Part shown: piece after piece, positions 44,080-52,487 of the stretch
How the letters are laid out: each line of letters opens with the position of its first letter
How positions within the stretch are numbered: the stretch's first letter is position 1
NCBI GenBank assembly: GCA_037388505.1
Contig: JARRKC010000029.1
Location: 47,827-111,826 of the forward strand
Direction of reading: 5' to 3'
From: JARRKC01 sp037388505
Lineage (GTDB): Bacteria > Acidobacteriota > UBA6911 > RPQK01 > JAPXNP01
DNA: 64,000 nucleotides
Translations under genes and position numbers: made by a program
Notes under the pieces: model-generated
The model's database searches: none
What the model saw: only the letters and a program-made list of their open reading frames with translations
Told to the model about the DNA's origin: nothing

Positions 44080-44676
44080 ATGACTCTCTGGTCTGCGGCA
44101 TTGCTGCTCTTTCTGGTACTCGATCCCTTTGGGAATATCCCCTTCTTTCTGTCTGCGATGAGGACGGTCGAGGACCGACGCCATCTTCGCGTGATCAGCC
44201 GCGAGCTCCTCATCGCCCTGGCCGTCTTGATCTTCTTCCTCTTCCTCGGCCGCTTCGTGCTCGAGCTCCTGCAGATCTCCGAGCCTTCACTTTCGGTGGC
44301 CGGAGGCCTGATCCTCTTCCTGATCGCGGTGCGCATGATCTTCCCGGCACGGAAGGGCCAGTCCGGAGAGCCGTTTGAAGGCGAGCCGTTCGTCGTGCCC
44401 CTGGCGATCCCCTATGTGGCGGGACCCTCCGCCATGGCCACGGTCTTGCTCGTCATGAGTCGGGAACCGCAGCGCTGGCCGGAATGGTTGGTCGCAGTCC
44501 TGATCGCCTGGGCGGGCTGCAGTGTCGTCCTGCTCATCTCGAGTGGTCTCAGAAGATTCTTTCGTGAAAAGGGGCTGGTGGCTCTGGAACGTCTGATGGG
44601 GATGCTGTTGACGATGATCGCCGTACAGATGTTCCTGAACGGTGTCGCCGAGTTCCTCGCCGCAAGGCTCCGATAG
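44080..44676 (+). CDS. MarC-family integral membrane protein
   Basis: 198 residues with six transmembrane helices. The start MTLWSAALLLFLVLDPFGNIPFFLS carries the family's DPxGNxPxF signature; written in parts it is LVLDPFGNIPFF. VPLAIPYVAGPSAMATVLL and LMGMLLTMIAVQMFLNGV are also typical. The real function of MarC proteins is unsettled; an early link to multiple antibiotic resistance was not upheld. The longer upstream frame is ignored because it runs through repeat sequence. Confidence 0.9.
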   Translation: MTLWSAALLLFLVLDPFGNIPFFLSAMRTVEDRRHLRVISRELLIALAVLIFFLFLGRFVLELLQISEPSLSVAGGLILFLIAVRMIFPARKGQSGEPFEGEPFVVPLAIPYVAGPSAMATVLLVMSREPQRWPEWLVAVLIAWAGCSVVLLISSGLRRFFREKGLVALERLMGMLLTMIAVQMFLNGVAEFLAARLR

Positions 44677-44724
44677 GGGACGGCCGGGTTCCGAGGTTAA
44701 CAACGAGCAAGGAGGAGAGACGAG

Positions 44725-45099
44725 ATGAGTGAGGTGAAGCAGAGGCACGGATGTTTGACCGCGTTTCTGGTCGTGGCCATCATCGGGAATGCTTTGGCGG
44801 TCCTGCTCTACATCTTCGCGACAGGTACGGTTTTGCAGAGTTTCCCTGGCGCATCTCCATGGACGTTGGTGGTCCTCGCCGTGGTGGGGATCCTCAACAT
44901 CGTCTGTCTCATCGCCCTATTCAAGTGGAAGAAGTGGGGATTCTACGCGGCCCTCGTATTCAGCTTCGTGACTTTTGCCGTAAACCTGGTTCTGGGTGTC
45001 GGCATCATTCGCGCCATCTTGGGATTTATCGGCATCGCGATTCTCTACGGTGCTCTGCAAATTGGTGGACCAAGAAAGGGCTGGACGCAGCTGGAGTAG
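44725..45099 (+). CDS. Small four-helix membrane protein of unknown function
   Basis: 124 residues with GGAGGAG upstream of the ATG. Four hydrophobic segments (about 10-32, 44-66, 69-93, 94-112) with few charged residues between them and a KWKKWGFYAAL turn between the second and third. No motif was recognised. Similar small proteins with this WKKWG turn occur scattered in bacteria. It ends 27 bases before the 3' end of the convergent tRNA-Ser gene. Confidence 0.7.
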   Translation: MSEVKQRHGCLTAFLVVAIIGNALAVLLYIFATGTVLQSFPGASPWTLVVLAVVGILNIVCLIALFKWKKWGFYAALVFSFVTFAVNLVLGVGIIRAILGFIGIAILYGALQIGGPRKGWTQLE

Positions 45100-45126
45100 C
45101 CCTCGACTCCCTGAAGGAAAGACTCT

Positions 45127-45219
45127 TGGCGGAGGGGGTGGGATTCGAACCCACGGTACCGGTTTTGCCGGCACAACGGTTTTCAAGACCGCCGCCTTAA
45201 ACCACTCGGCCACCCCTCC
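45127..45219 (-). tRNA. tRNA-Ser(UGA)
   Basis: 93 bases including an encoded CCA. The acceptor GGAGGGG pairs with CCCCTCC, followed by G73 and CCA. The D arm (GGCCGAGTGGTTTAAGGC), the anticodon loop CTTGAAA with anticodon TGA, a long variable arm (a GC-rich hairpin of 6 bp with an AAAA loop, typical of class II tRNAs) and the T arm GGTTCGAATCC are all present. It reads UCN codons. Its 5' third is also found inverted at 45530-45562. Confidence 0.97.
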
Positions 45220-45562
45220 GGGCTTTCATCGAGGACGTTAGCAGAATCGAAGAGTTTCGGGCAACTCGCTGGAGGATTGTCGATTCTCGATTGTCGATTA
45301 TCGATTGGGGAGTTTGCAGCTCGAAGTTGGAAGTCAGGAGACGCGAGCACCGGTGACGTCAGGCGGCCCCGCGCCAGACTCTCTTGCAGCTTCCCGTTCT
45401 CCCGTCCCCTCCGTTCTCGCGTCTCCTGACTTCCAACTTCGAGCTTCGAACTCCCAAATCGATAATCGACAATCCTCCAGCGAGTTGCCCGAAACTCTTC
45501 GATTCTGCTAACGTCCTCGATGAAAGCCCGGAGGGGTGGCCGAGTGGTTTAAGGCGGCGGTC
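45187..45562. repeat. Large inverted repeat joining tRNA-Ser and sdhB
   Basis: Left arm 45187-45347 (161 bases) and right arm 45416-45562 (147 bases) are reverse complements, with three mismatches and one 14-base insertion in the left arm (CTCGATTGTCGATT, extra units of a CGATTNT heptamer repeat). The loop is 68 bases. Each arm contains the first 33 bases of tRNA-Ser(UGA), its upstream flank, the heptamer repeat and a unique stretch. The right arm cuts into sdhB. The whole 329-base gap between the tRNA and sdhB is this structure. Confidence 0.92.
45530..45562 (+). pseudogene. tRNA-Ser 5' fragment (33 bases)
   Basis: GGAGGGGTGGCCGAGTGGTT and the following 13 bases are identical to the acceptor, D arm and anticodon 5' stem of tRNA-Ser(UGA). 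The copy stops just before the anticodon, where the sequence changes to sdhB. It cannot form a tRNA. On the opposite strand its TTAAACC supplies the TAA stop of sdhB. Confidence 0.9.
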
Positions 45563-46136
45563 GAAGCGCCAGCTGGGAGATCTTGGCCGAAGTGAAGAGC
45601 GCCGCCGAGGCGTTCGGGCAAGCCGCCACGCAGGCTCCGCAACCGATACAGGCTGCGGCATCCATCGCCAGTTCGGCATTCTTCCGCGCCACAGCCACGG
45701 CACCCGCGTCCGGCGCCTGGCCCGTGCTGACCGAGACATAACCGCCGGCGGCAATGATGCGATCGAAAGCACTGCGGTCAACCACCAGATCGCGCACGAT
45801 CGGAAAAGCCCGGGCTCTCCAGGGCTCGACCACGATCGTGTCTCCGTCCTTGAAGTGGCGCATGTGCAACTGGCACAGAGCCGAACCCTGTTGAGTCCCG
45901 TGCGCCATACCGTTGACGACGGCTCCGCAGGAACCGCAGATGCCCTCGCGGCAGTCGCTGTCGAATTCGATCGGCTCCTCACCCTTGACTACGAGGTCCT
46001 CGTTGAGGAGATCGAGAAGCTCGAGAAAGGACATGTCCGTGGAAACGTTGTTGACCGTGTACGGAACGAGCTTGCCCCGCTGATCGGTTCCGGCTTGACG
46101 CCACACGCGCAAATGAATGGTCATGCTCTTCGCCAT
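45549..46136 (-). CDS. sdhB: Succinate dehydrogenase iron-sulfur subunit, C-terminally truncated
   Basis: 195 residues from ATG 46136 (GGGAGA upstream). Usual SdhB proteins of this type are about 240-250 residues. The [2Fe-2S] ligands C62, C67, C70 and C88 and the first part of the second domain (C163, C166, C169, C173 in CIGCGACVAACPN) are present. After SAKISQLAL the frame enters the tRNA-Ser fragment, adds RPPP and stops. The missing segment normally carries three more cysteines that complete the [4Fe-4S] and [3Fe-4S] clusters. As written it should not be functional. It is the third gene of sdhCAB. Whether the truncation is real or an assembly error is open. Confidence 0.9.
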   Translation of the reverse strand: MAKSMTIHLRVWRQAGTDQRGKLVPYTVNNVSTDMSFLELLDLLNEDLVVKGEEPIEFDSDCREGICGSCGAVVNGMAHGTQQGSALCQLHMRHFKDGDTIVVEPWRARAFPIVRDLVVDRSAFDRIIAAGGYVSVSTGQAPDAGAVAVARKNAELAMDAAACIGCGACVAACPNASAALFTSAKISQLALRPPP

Positions 46137-46147
46137 CACTGATCTCC

Positions 46148-48061
46148 CTACTTGTAGCTCCGCGTCGCGAGGTGGACGTTTTCGAATTCCAGCTCTTCCT
46201 TGTGAAGGATGTGCGGCTTGTCCGGGCCCTGGTACTCCCAAGCCGCCACATACGAGAAGTCATCGTCTCTTCGTTGAGCTTCGCCCTCGGCGGTCTGGTA
46301 CTCCTCCCGAAAGTGCGCCCCGCAGGATTCCTCGCGCTGCAACGCATCTCGTGCCATCACTTCTCCCAGTTCCATGAAGTCGGCGACACGTCCGGCGAAC
46401 TCGAGGTACTTGTTGAGATAACCGGCATTGCCGGGGACCCGCAGATTCTGCCCGTATTCTTCCCTGAGAGACCGGATCTTCTCGATCGCGTCCTTCAGTC
46501 CCTGTGCATTGCGGGACATCCCCACATCATCCCAGAGCACCTGGCCCAGTTCCCGATGAAACTGGCGTGGCGATTTCTCCCCCTTGATCAAGAGCATCTT
46601 GTCCAATCGGGTTCGAACCTCAGCGTCGACTTCCTTGAACTCTGCGGCATCGGCGTCCACCGCAGGCAGAGACTCGCGACCGAGGTAGTCTCCCATCGTG
46701 TAAGGGATCACGAAGTACCCGTCGGCCAGGCCCTGCATGAGGGCACTGGCGCCCAAGCGATTGGCGCCGTGGTCGGAAAAGTTGGCCTCACCCAGTACGA
46801 ACAGTCCCGGGACGTTACTCATCAGATTGTAGTCGACCCAGAGGCCACCCATCGTGTAGTGAACGGCCGGGAAGATGCGCATCGGCGTTCGGTAAGGATC
46901 CTCACCGGTGATGCGTGCGTACATGTCGAACAGATTGCCGTACTTGTCCCTGATGTACCCGACGCCCTCGCGTTCGATGGCATCCGCGAAATCCAGGAAG
47001 ACGGCCAGGCCGGTTTCACCGACCCCACGTCCCTCGTCGCAGGCCTGCTTGGCCGCCCGAGAAGCAACGTCTCGGGGAACCAGGTTTCCAAAGCTCGGAT
47101 AGCGGCGCTCGAGGTAGTAGTCGCGATCTTCTTCCGGGATCTGGTCTGCGGGACGGTTATCCCCCTTCTGTTTGGGAACCCAGACCCGGCCATCGTTACG
47201 CAGGCTCTCACTCATCAGGGTGAGTTTCGACTGATAGTGGCCGGAGACGGGGATGCAGGTCGGATGAATCTGTGTAAAGCAGGGGTTCGCGAACAGCGCG
47301 CCGCGTCGGTGGCAACGCCAGGCCGCAGTGACATTGGAGTTCATGGCGTTGGTGGACAGGAAGTAGGCGTTGCCGTAGCCACCCGTCGCCAAGACCACGG
47401 CGTGGCCGGTATGCGACTCGATCGCACCGGTCACCAGATTCCTACAGACGATCCCTCGTGCTTTCCCGTCGATGACGACCAGATCCAACATCTCGCGCCG
47501 CGGAAACAGTTGCACCTTGCCCCGATCCACCTGCCGCATCAACGCTCCGTAGGCACCCAACAGAAGCTGCTGGCCCGTCTGGCCGCGGGCATAGAAGGTG
47601 CGTGAAACCTGGGCTCCTCCGAAGGATCGGTTGGCCAGGTAGCCTCCGTATTCGCGAGCGAAGGGGACGCCCTGAGCCACGCACTGGTCGATGATGTTGT
47701 TCGAGACTTGAGCCAGCCGGTAGACGTTCGCTTCACGCGAGCGAAAATCGCCTCCCTTGATGGTGTCGAAGAAAAGACGCCAGATGCTGTCGTTGTCATT
47801 CGGATAGTTCTTGGCCGCGTTGATCCCGCCCTGGGCCGCAATGCTGTGCGCCCGTCTCGGCGAGTCATGAATGCAGAAGGCTTTCACGTTGTAGCCGAGT
47901 TCGGCCAGGCTCGCCGCTGCGGAACCGCCGGCCAGACCGGTGCCGACGACGATGATGTCGAACTTTCGTTTGTTGGCGGGATTGACCAGTTTGAGCTGAG
48001 CCTTGTGCTGGTCCCATTTCTCGGTCAGGGGGCCTTCCGGGACCTTTGAATCGAGCTTCAT
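46148..48061 (-). CDS. sdhA: Succinate dehydrogenase flavoprotein subunit
   Basis: 637 residues. The FAD-binding N-terminus VGTGLAGGSAAASLAELGY, the flavinylation-site region SIAAQGGINAAKNY, and the substrate-site HPTC and GEANFSDHGANRLGASALMQ segments (split here by function) are clear. Length and sequence place it with the Bacteroidetes/Chlorobi/Acidobacteria-type SdhA used with a single cytochrome b subunit. It oxidises succinate to fumarate; fumC at 60.6 kb encodes the next step. It overlaps sdhC by four bases, and sdhB follows after 11 bases. Confidence 0.95.
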   Translation of the reverse strand: MKLDSKVPEGPLTEKWDQHKAQLKLVNPANKRKFDIIVVGTGLAGGSAAASLAELGYNVKAFCIHDSPRRAHSIAAQGGINAAKNYPNDNDSIWRLFFDTIKGGDFRSREANVYRLAQVSNNIIDQCVAQGVPFAREYGGYLANRSFGGAQVSRTFYARGQTGQQLLLGAYGALMRQVDRGKVQLFPRREMLDLVVIDGKARGIVCRNLVTGAIESHTGHAVVLATGGYGNAYFLSTNAMNSNVTAAWRCHRRGALFANPCFTQIHPTCIPVSGHYQSKLTLMSESLRNDGRVWVPKQKGDNRPADQIPEEDRDYYLERRYPSFGNLVPRDVASRAAKQACDEGRGVGETGLAVFLDFADAIEREGVGYIRDKYGNLFDMYARITGEDPYRTPMRIFPAVHYTMGGLWVDYNLMSNVPGLFVLGEANFSDHGANRLGASALMQGLADGYFVIPYTMGDYLGRESLPAVDADAAEFKEVDAEVRTRLDKMLLIKGEKSPRQFHRELGQVLWDDVGMSRNAQGLKDAIEKIRSLREEYGQNLRVPGNAGYLNKYLEFAGRVADFMELGEVMARDALQREESCGAHFREEYQTAEGEAQRRDDDFSYVAAWEYQGPDKPHILHKEELEFENVHLATRSYK

Positions 48062-48768
48062 GATAGCGACCCTCCACCAAAGTAGAACCAGATGGGGATG
48101 ACGAGGAATCCGACGGCGAACACGAGGGCAGCCGCAAATCCAAGACCGTAAAGGATCGGCGTCACACGCCGCTCATAACCGCCGAGCGACTGGAACGCGC
48201 TCCAGATACCGTGGCTGAGGTGCAGACCCAGGAAAACCATGGAGAACACATAGAAGAGCATGTAGTAGGGATCTCTGAACGACTCGACAACGAGCCTGTA
48301 GAGGTCCCTCACCTGCTGTCCGTCGATTGTGGTGACGTAGCCCTGCTCGATCCCTGGTCCATATTTGAAAGTCACGATGTGAAAGATCAGGAACGCGAAA
48401 ATCACGAGTCCCGACCAGATCATGGTTTTCGAAGCTATGGTCATACGACTCGGCCCACCCCGGCTTTCCGATACCGCGTAGCCTTTCGTCCGGGATCTCC
48501 AGTTCTTCCAGGTCGTAAAAATGGCCGTGAAGAAATGGATCAGGAAGATGCCCGCCAGGCACAGCTCGATGAAGACGAGGAAGGGGCCCAGGCTGATCAG
48601 ATGATTCGAATAGGCGTTGAAAGTCTCGGAGCTTACGAAGAGGAGTAGATTGCCGCCGAGGTGCCCGACCACGAAAAGCACCAGTACCAGTCCGCTGAGG
48701 GCCAGGAGGATCTTTCTGGCCAGCGTCGACCAGAGTGTCGACCAGAATACAGTTGCGCTGGATGCCAT
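48058..48768 (-). CDS. sdhC: Succinate dehydrogenase cytochrome b subunit (type B)
   Basis: 236 residues and five transmembrane helices, as in SdhC/FrdC of type-B enzymes that bind two hemes in one subunit. Candidate heme histidines are in VVGHLGGNLLLF, IHFFTAIF, FHIVTFKYG and GLHLSHGIWSAFQ. The start MASSATVFW was chosen for the family N-terminus; 24 further in-frame codons upstream lack support. It heads the operon sdhC-sdhA-sdhB. About 100 bases separate it from the methyltransferase gene; no promoter was recognised there. Confidence 0.93.
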   Translation of the reverse strand: MASSATVFWSTLWSTLARKILLALSGLVLVLFVVGHLGGNLLLFVSSETFNAYSNHLISLGPFLVFIELCLAGIFLIHFFTAIFTTWKNWRSRTKGYAVSESRGGPSRMTIASKTMIWSGLVIFAFLIFHIVTFKYGPGIEQGYVTTIDGQQVRDLYRLVVESFRDPYYMLFYVFSMVFLGLHLSHGIWSAFQSLGGYERRVTPILYGLGFAAALVFAVGFLVIPIWFYFGGGSLS

Positions 48769-48873
48769 GTTCACTGTCTCCAAGAATCCTGTGTTCACCC
48801 GCCTTTTCGCCAGCGTCTCTGGCAACGATCGCGGGATCATTCCCTTAATACCATCAAAGGGATGCGCTCGCCA

Positions 48874-49530
48874 CTACGGCGGCGGGTGTTTCTTCCGTGC
48901 CAGCAGCATGGTCCAAGGGAGGGGGGTGCGACACGCAATGATTTCGAATCGGGCTCCGATCAGAGACCGGAACGCGGAAGCCGACCAATGCTGGAAATGA
49001 CCCGGAGTGTTGCCCCAATCGCGCAGATAGCTCAGGCGGATCACATTGAGCACCCGCCAAAGCGGCTCCCGCGGGACACTGAACACCACGTAGTTCCTGG
49101 CCACGCGCTCGATTTCATCGAGAGCCGGTTCGGGCTCCTCCAAATGCTCCAGGACTTCCGCGGCCACCACGAGGTCAAAGCTCGACGCCGCGAAACCCAG
49201 CTCATAGACAGACTGTGCCAGGAAACGGGACGTGGTCGAGGATTCGTCCCGAACGCCGAAGAGATCCGGCGAGAGATCGACGCCGACAACGCATGCGCGG
49301 GGCCACCAGCTGCACAGTGTTCGGGTCAGATAGCCTTCCCCGCAGCCCACCTCGAGGAGGCGGGCCGGCGCCAGTTTGCCGCAGAGCTCGGTGAGCGCCG
49401 CGAAGTAACCTCGCAGGAGACGTCGGGCGACCGGGTTGCGGCTTTCGTACTTGTTGTAGACATTGCCCAGGACCACTTGGTCCACCTTGGTCCTGCGGCC
49501 CTTGGCAAGTGTGGAGTCAGTCCCGGTCAA
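48874..49530 (-). CDS. Class I SAM-dependent methyltransferase
   Basis: 218 residues from a TTG overlapping the glycosyltransferase gene by 14 bases. SAM motif I is LLEVGCGEGYLTRTL, the acidic residue ending strand 2 is in VVGVDLSPDLF, and post-I is FDLVVAAEVLEHLEEPEPAL. The N-terminal QVVLGNVYNKYESRNPVARRLL and YVVFSVPREPLWRVLN resemble small methyltransferases that act on lipid-linked or sugar intermediates next to GT2 enzymes. It ends a five-gene operon that begins with serS. The substrate is unknown. Confidence 0.8.
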   Translation of the reverse strand: MTGTDSTLAKGRRTKVDQVVLGNVYNKYESRNPVARRLLRGYFAALTELCGKLAPARLLEVGCGEGYLTRTLCSWWPRACVVGVDLSPDLFGVRDESSTTSRFLAQSVYELGFAASSFDLVVAAEVLEHLEEPEPALDEIERVARNYVVFSVPREPLWRVLNVIRLSYLRDWGNTPGHFQHWSASAFRSLIGARFEIIACRTPLPWTMLLARKKHPPP

Positions 49531-50461
49531 ATTGCCGACTCCTCGCTTCGACCTGGAGTTCCTCGAGAATCCTCCGATTGGTCGCGATCAGATCCGAAAG
49601 CAGGCCGGCAATGCCCAGAAGGAATCCCATCAAGAGCAGCACAGCGGCCAGGATCAAGGATTGAACCTTCCCTTCGCCCGCTCCCACGAAGAAGTAGTAG
49701 AGGAAACGGAGTCCGATGACGAGACCCCCACCGAACACGATTGCACCCGCGGCCACGAAAAACCTGAGGGGCTTGTAGACCACGAAGATTCTGAACATGG
49801 TGAGGATCGATCGCTGGATGTAGGCGGGAACGTTGCGGATCAGACGGGATTCCCGGAGAGGATCGTTGGTCCGGATCGGAACCGAAACGACCCTCATGTT
49901 GCTGAGTCCCGCCTGGATCAGAGTCTCCAGCGTGTAGGTGTAGCTGGAGAAGACGTTGAGTCTCAACGCTGCGGTCCGTGTGAAGGCTCTAAAACCGCTC
50001 GTGGCATCGGCGACGGCCGTGTTCGAGACCCGTCGGACGGCCCAGCTTCCGAAACGCTGCAGGAGCTTCTTGAGCAGGGAGAAGTGCCGGATTTGCTCGA
50101 TAGGTCGTGCGCCCACCACCATGTCGGCGCTTCCATTCAGCAGAGGTGCGACCAGCGTTGGGATGTCGGCGGCGCGATACTGATTGTCCCCGTCCGTATT
50201 GACGATGACGTCCGCACCCTTCTTCAGCCCCGCCTCGAGCCCGGCGCGAAACGCTTCCGCCAGACCGCGGTGCCCGTTCAGTCGGACGACGTGATGAACT
50301 CCGCAGCGGACCGCAACTTCGGCGGTGCCGTCAGTGCTCCCATCATCGATCACCAGGTACTCGACCTTCTCAAAGCCGGGCACGGATCTCGGCAGCTCCC
50401 TCACCGTTTGGGGAAGGCTTTCAGCCTCGTTCCTACAAGGGATTTGAATGACCAGTTTCAT
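49517..50461 (-). CDS. Family 2 glycosyltransferase, DPM1/polyprenyl-phosphate type
   Basis: 314 residues. The GT-A catalytic domain (1-225) has IPCRNEAESLPQTV, DDGSTDGTAEVA and the metal-binding NTDGDNQYR. Two C-terminal transmembrane helices (about 240-262 and 272-296) anchor it. This layout is that of dolichol- or undecaprenyl-phosphate sugar transferases, which load a single sugar on a lipid carrier. It overlaps the add gene by four bases and the methyltransferase gene by 14. The pair probably makes and modifies a lipid-linked sugar (inference). Confidence 0.88.
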   Translation of the reverse strand: MKLVIQIPCRNEAESLPQTVRELPRSVPGFEKVEYLVIDDGSTDGTAEVAVRCGVHHVVRLNGHRGLAEAFRAGLEAGLKKGADVIVNTDGDNQYRAADIPTLVAPLLNGSADMVVGARPIEQIRHFSLLKKLLQRFGSWAVRRVSNTAVADATSGFRAFTRTAALRLNVFSSYTYTLETLIQAGLSNMRVVSVPIRTNDPLRESRLIRNVPAYIQRSILTMFRIFVVYKPLRFFVAAGAIVFGGGLVIGLRFLYYFFVGAGEGKVQSLILAAVLLLMGFLLGIAGLLSDLIATNRRILEELQVEARSRQFDRD

Positions 50462-51522
50462 GAGTAGTCCTCGCCCGGAGCGGCGGATCCGGCAGCGCCA
50501 AGCGCGCCTCGGATCTGGTCTCCAAGCGATTGCATCAGCCGCATCTTCTGGTCGTGCGGCAAGAACGACGAACGCACACCCTGCAGCAGGATCCGGCTGA
50601 CGTCTTCCTCGCCTAGATCAAAGGTCTCCACGGCCTTCTGGATCTCCTTACAGAGACCGGTGCGAAAGAGCCCCGGGTCGTCGGTGGCCAGGCTGACCGG
50701 TACGCCGCGCTTCAAAAGCAACGGCAGGGGATGCTCGGCCAACATGGGCCAGGCCCGCGTACGAACGTTGCTGGTCAAACACACGTCGAGTCCAACGGCA
50801 TGCTCGCGCAGATACTCCATCAGGGCGGGATCCCGGGCCGCTTGGACTCCGTGACCGATCCGGTTGGCGCCCAGCACCCGCAGGGCTTGCCAGATTTCTT
50901 CCGGAGGGCCGATCTCCCCGGCGTGGATGTGAACGAAAAGGCCATGCGCTCTCGCCCATGCGAAGATGCCGGCGAATTCGGCGGCGGGAATCGCTTTTTC
51001 GTCTCCACCGAGACCAACGGCCACCACGCCTCGTTCGGCGTACTTATCCGCCAGCTCGGCCGTTTTCTCCGCCGGCCCGACACCCCACTGGCGAACGTTG
51101 TCGAGGATCCATCGGACCGTCACGCCGGTTTCTCGATGGAAGCGTTCCGCCTCCTCCAGCAGGATGACCAGAACCTCCTCACCGTCGCGGCCGAATCTCG
51201 AAGGAATCGAGGGGGTGTAGATCAGTTCGGCATACTGGATGTTTTCACGGACCAGATAGGCCTCGAGTTCGCGGAACACGCGCAAATAGTCTTGGGGCGT
51301 GATCAGGTGGGTACAGATAAGGTGATAGGACTCGAGAAAGCTGTAAAAGTCCTGGAACTCGTAGACCTGCTGCTCCAATACCTCGAGGGGAACGCCGGAA
51401 AGATCGCTCCCATGCAGGCGGGCCAATTCCAGAAGAACCGGAGGTGCCACCGATCCCTCCAGATGAAGATGGAGTTCCGCCTTGGGAAGCATCCGAATGA
51501 GTTCTTCGAGTCTGCTGTCCAT
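50458..51522 (-). CDS. add: Adenosine deaminase-family amidohydrolase
   Basis: 354 residues from the ATG before DSRLEELIRMLPKAELHLHL. Zinc and catalytic motifs are HLHLEG (H18, H20), FVHIHAGEIG, RIGHGVQA and SLATDDPGLF. These fit adenosine deaminase, but aminodeoxyfutalosine or adenine deaminases share them and cannot be excluded. It sits between a GntR regulator and a glycosyltransferase in one operon, an unusual context for purine salvage. Upstream extension of the frame overlaps gntR and was dropped. Confidence 0.85.
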   Translation of the reverse strand: MDSRLEELIRMLPKAELHLHLEGSVAPPVLLELARLHGSDLSGVPLEVLEQQVYEFQDFYSFLESYHLICTHLITPQDYLRVFRELEAYLVRENIQYAELIYTPSIPSRFGRDGEEVLVILLEEAERFHRETGVTVRWILDNVRQWGVGPAEKTAELADKYAERGVVAVGLGGDEKAIPAAEFAGIFAWARAHGLFVHIHAGEIGPPEEIWQALRVLGANRIGHGVQAARDPALMEYLREHAVGLDVCLTSNVRTRAWPMLAEHPLPLLLKRGVPVSLATDDPGLFRTGLCKEIQKAVETFDLGEEDVSRILLQGVRSSFLPHDQKMRLMQSLGDQIRGALGAAGSAAPGEDYS

Positions 51523-51545
51523 GATCGGTCGAGGCCCCCGGAAAC

Positions 51546-52487
51546 TCAGCCCAGAAGCTGGACTTCCCGAATATAGTTGATCGTGGTCTCCGAAATGAAG
51601 TTCTCGTACGTCTTCAACACCTTGTCGGCGGGGGTGCGGCGTCTCACCTCGTCCCAGCACATCGGGGAGACGAAAATCAAATCCGCTTCTTCGATGATCT
51701 TCTGCACCAGGTCCTCCCGATCGATCGGAGCGATCCAGAACTTCTTCGAGGTCGACGGATGGTAGAGGTTCATGAAGATGTCCCAGGACGCATGCATCGT
51801 TTTCTCGTCCTTGATCACGATCGCGATGTTCTGGTGTCGGGCTGCGTCGAGCACCTCGGTGTAGATCTGATGGCTGGGCTTGATCTCGATGACCTCCTTG
51901 CCGAGCCCGCGGGCCAGAGTGCGTACTTCGTCGAGGTGATAGCTCGTGGTCAACAGGTACTCGGCCGATTCGAGCGCCCCGGCGGATTCCTCTTCCTGGC
52001 CCAGCGCGACCGCCACGACATCGATCCCGAGGCGCATCCGGAGTTCACGGGAGAAGATGTAGGCTTCCTCTTCATGATCCACCACGGCCAACCTCAAATT
52101 GCGCAGATTGGTCCCCGTGGAGTAGCCGAGGAAGACGCGAGCGAACTCCTGGCTGGAGATCCCGAGAGCGTGAGCCTTTTCCGAGACTTCCTTCAGCAGC
52201 TTCAGAATGGCCTGGCGCCGCATGTTTTCATAAGTTTCCTCTCCGGCGCGCCGGCGCAGGAAGACGCCGCTCCCCTTGACGAGATCAACCAGACCGTCCC
52301 CGGCCAAACGAAGATAGATCCGCCGGATGGTCTTGTAGTTCACGCCCAGTGCCTCGGAGAGTTCGCGGATCGAAGGCAGGCGGTCTCCCTCTTTGATCTT
52401 GCCGCAGTAGATCGCCGAGAGCAGCTGTCCCTTGATCTGCTCGTAAAACTCCAGTGTGACTTTCTTGTCGAGATTAAACCTGATCAT
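51546..52487 (-). CDS. GntR-family transcriptional regulator with unusual effector domain
   Basis: 313 residues. An N-terminal winged helix-turn-helix (about 1-75) carries YEQIKGQLLSAIYCGKI and GDRLPSIRELSEALGVN, typical of GntR proteins. The remaining ~230 residues are not an FCD, UTRA or aminotransferase domain as far as I can tell. They show an alternating alpha/beta pattern (RLAVVDHEEEAYIFSREL, GIDVVAVALGQEEE, IAIVIKDEKTM, DLIFVSPMCWDEV) like a two-lobed ligand-binding fold. It overlaps serS by 14 bases and probably regulates this operon. Confidence 0.85.
   Translation of the reverse strand: MIRFNLDKKVTLEFYEQIKGQLLSAIYCGKIKEGDRLPSIRELSEALGVNYKTIRRIYLRLAGDGLVDLVKGSGVFLRRRAGEETYENMRRQAILKLLKEVSEKAHALGISSQEFARVFLGYSTGTNLRNLRLAVVDHEEEAYIFSRELRMRLGIDVVAVALGQEEESAGALESAEYLLTTSYHLDEVRTLARGLGKEVIEIKPSHQIYTEVLDAARHQNIAIVIKDEKTMHASWDIFMNLYHPSTSKKFWIAPIDREDLVQKIIEEADLIFVSPMCWDEVRRRTPADKVLKTYENFISETTINYIREVQLLG

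Noticed and set aside
45127..45562. Integration site of a mobile element at tRNA-Ser
   Set aside because: The duplicated part is the tRNA 5' third in inverted orientation, no integrase or element genes are present, and standard att duplication would give a direct repeat of the 3' end.
46172..47605. 477-codon open frame antisense to sdhA
   Set aside because: Shadow frame of a strongly conserved flavoprotein gene; no signal or domain seen.
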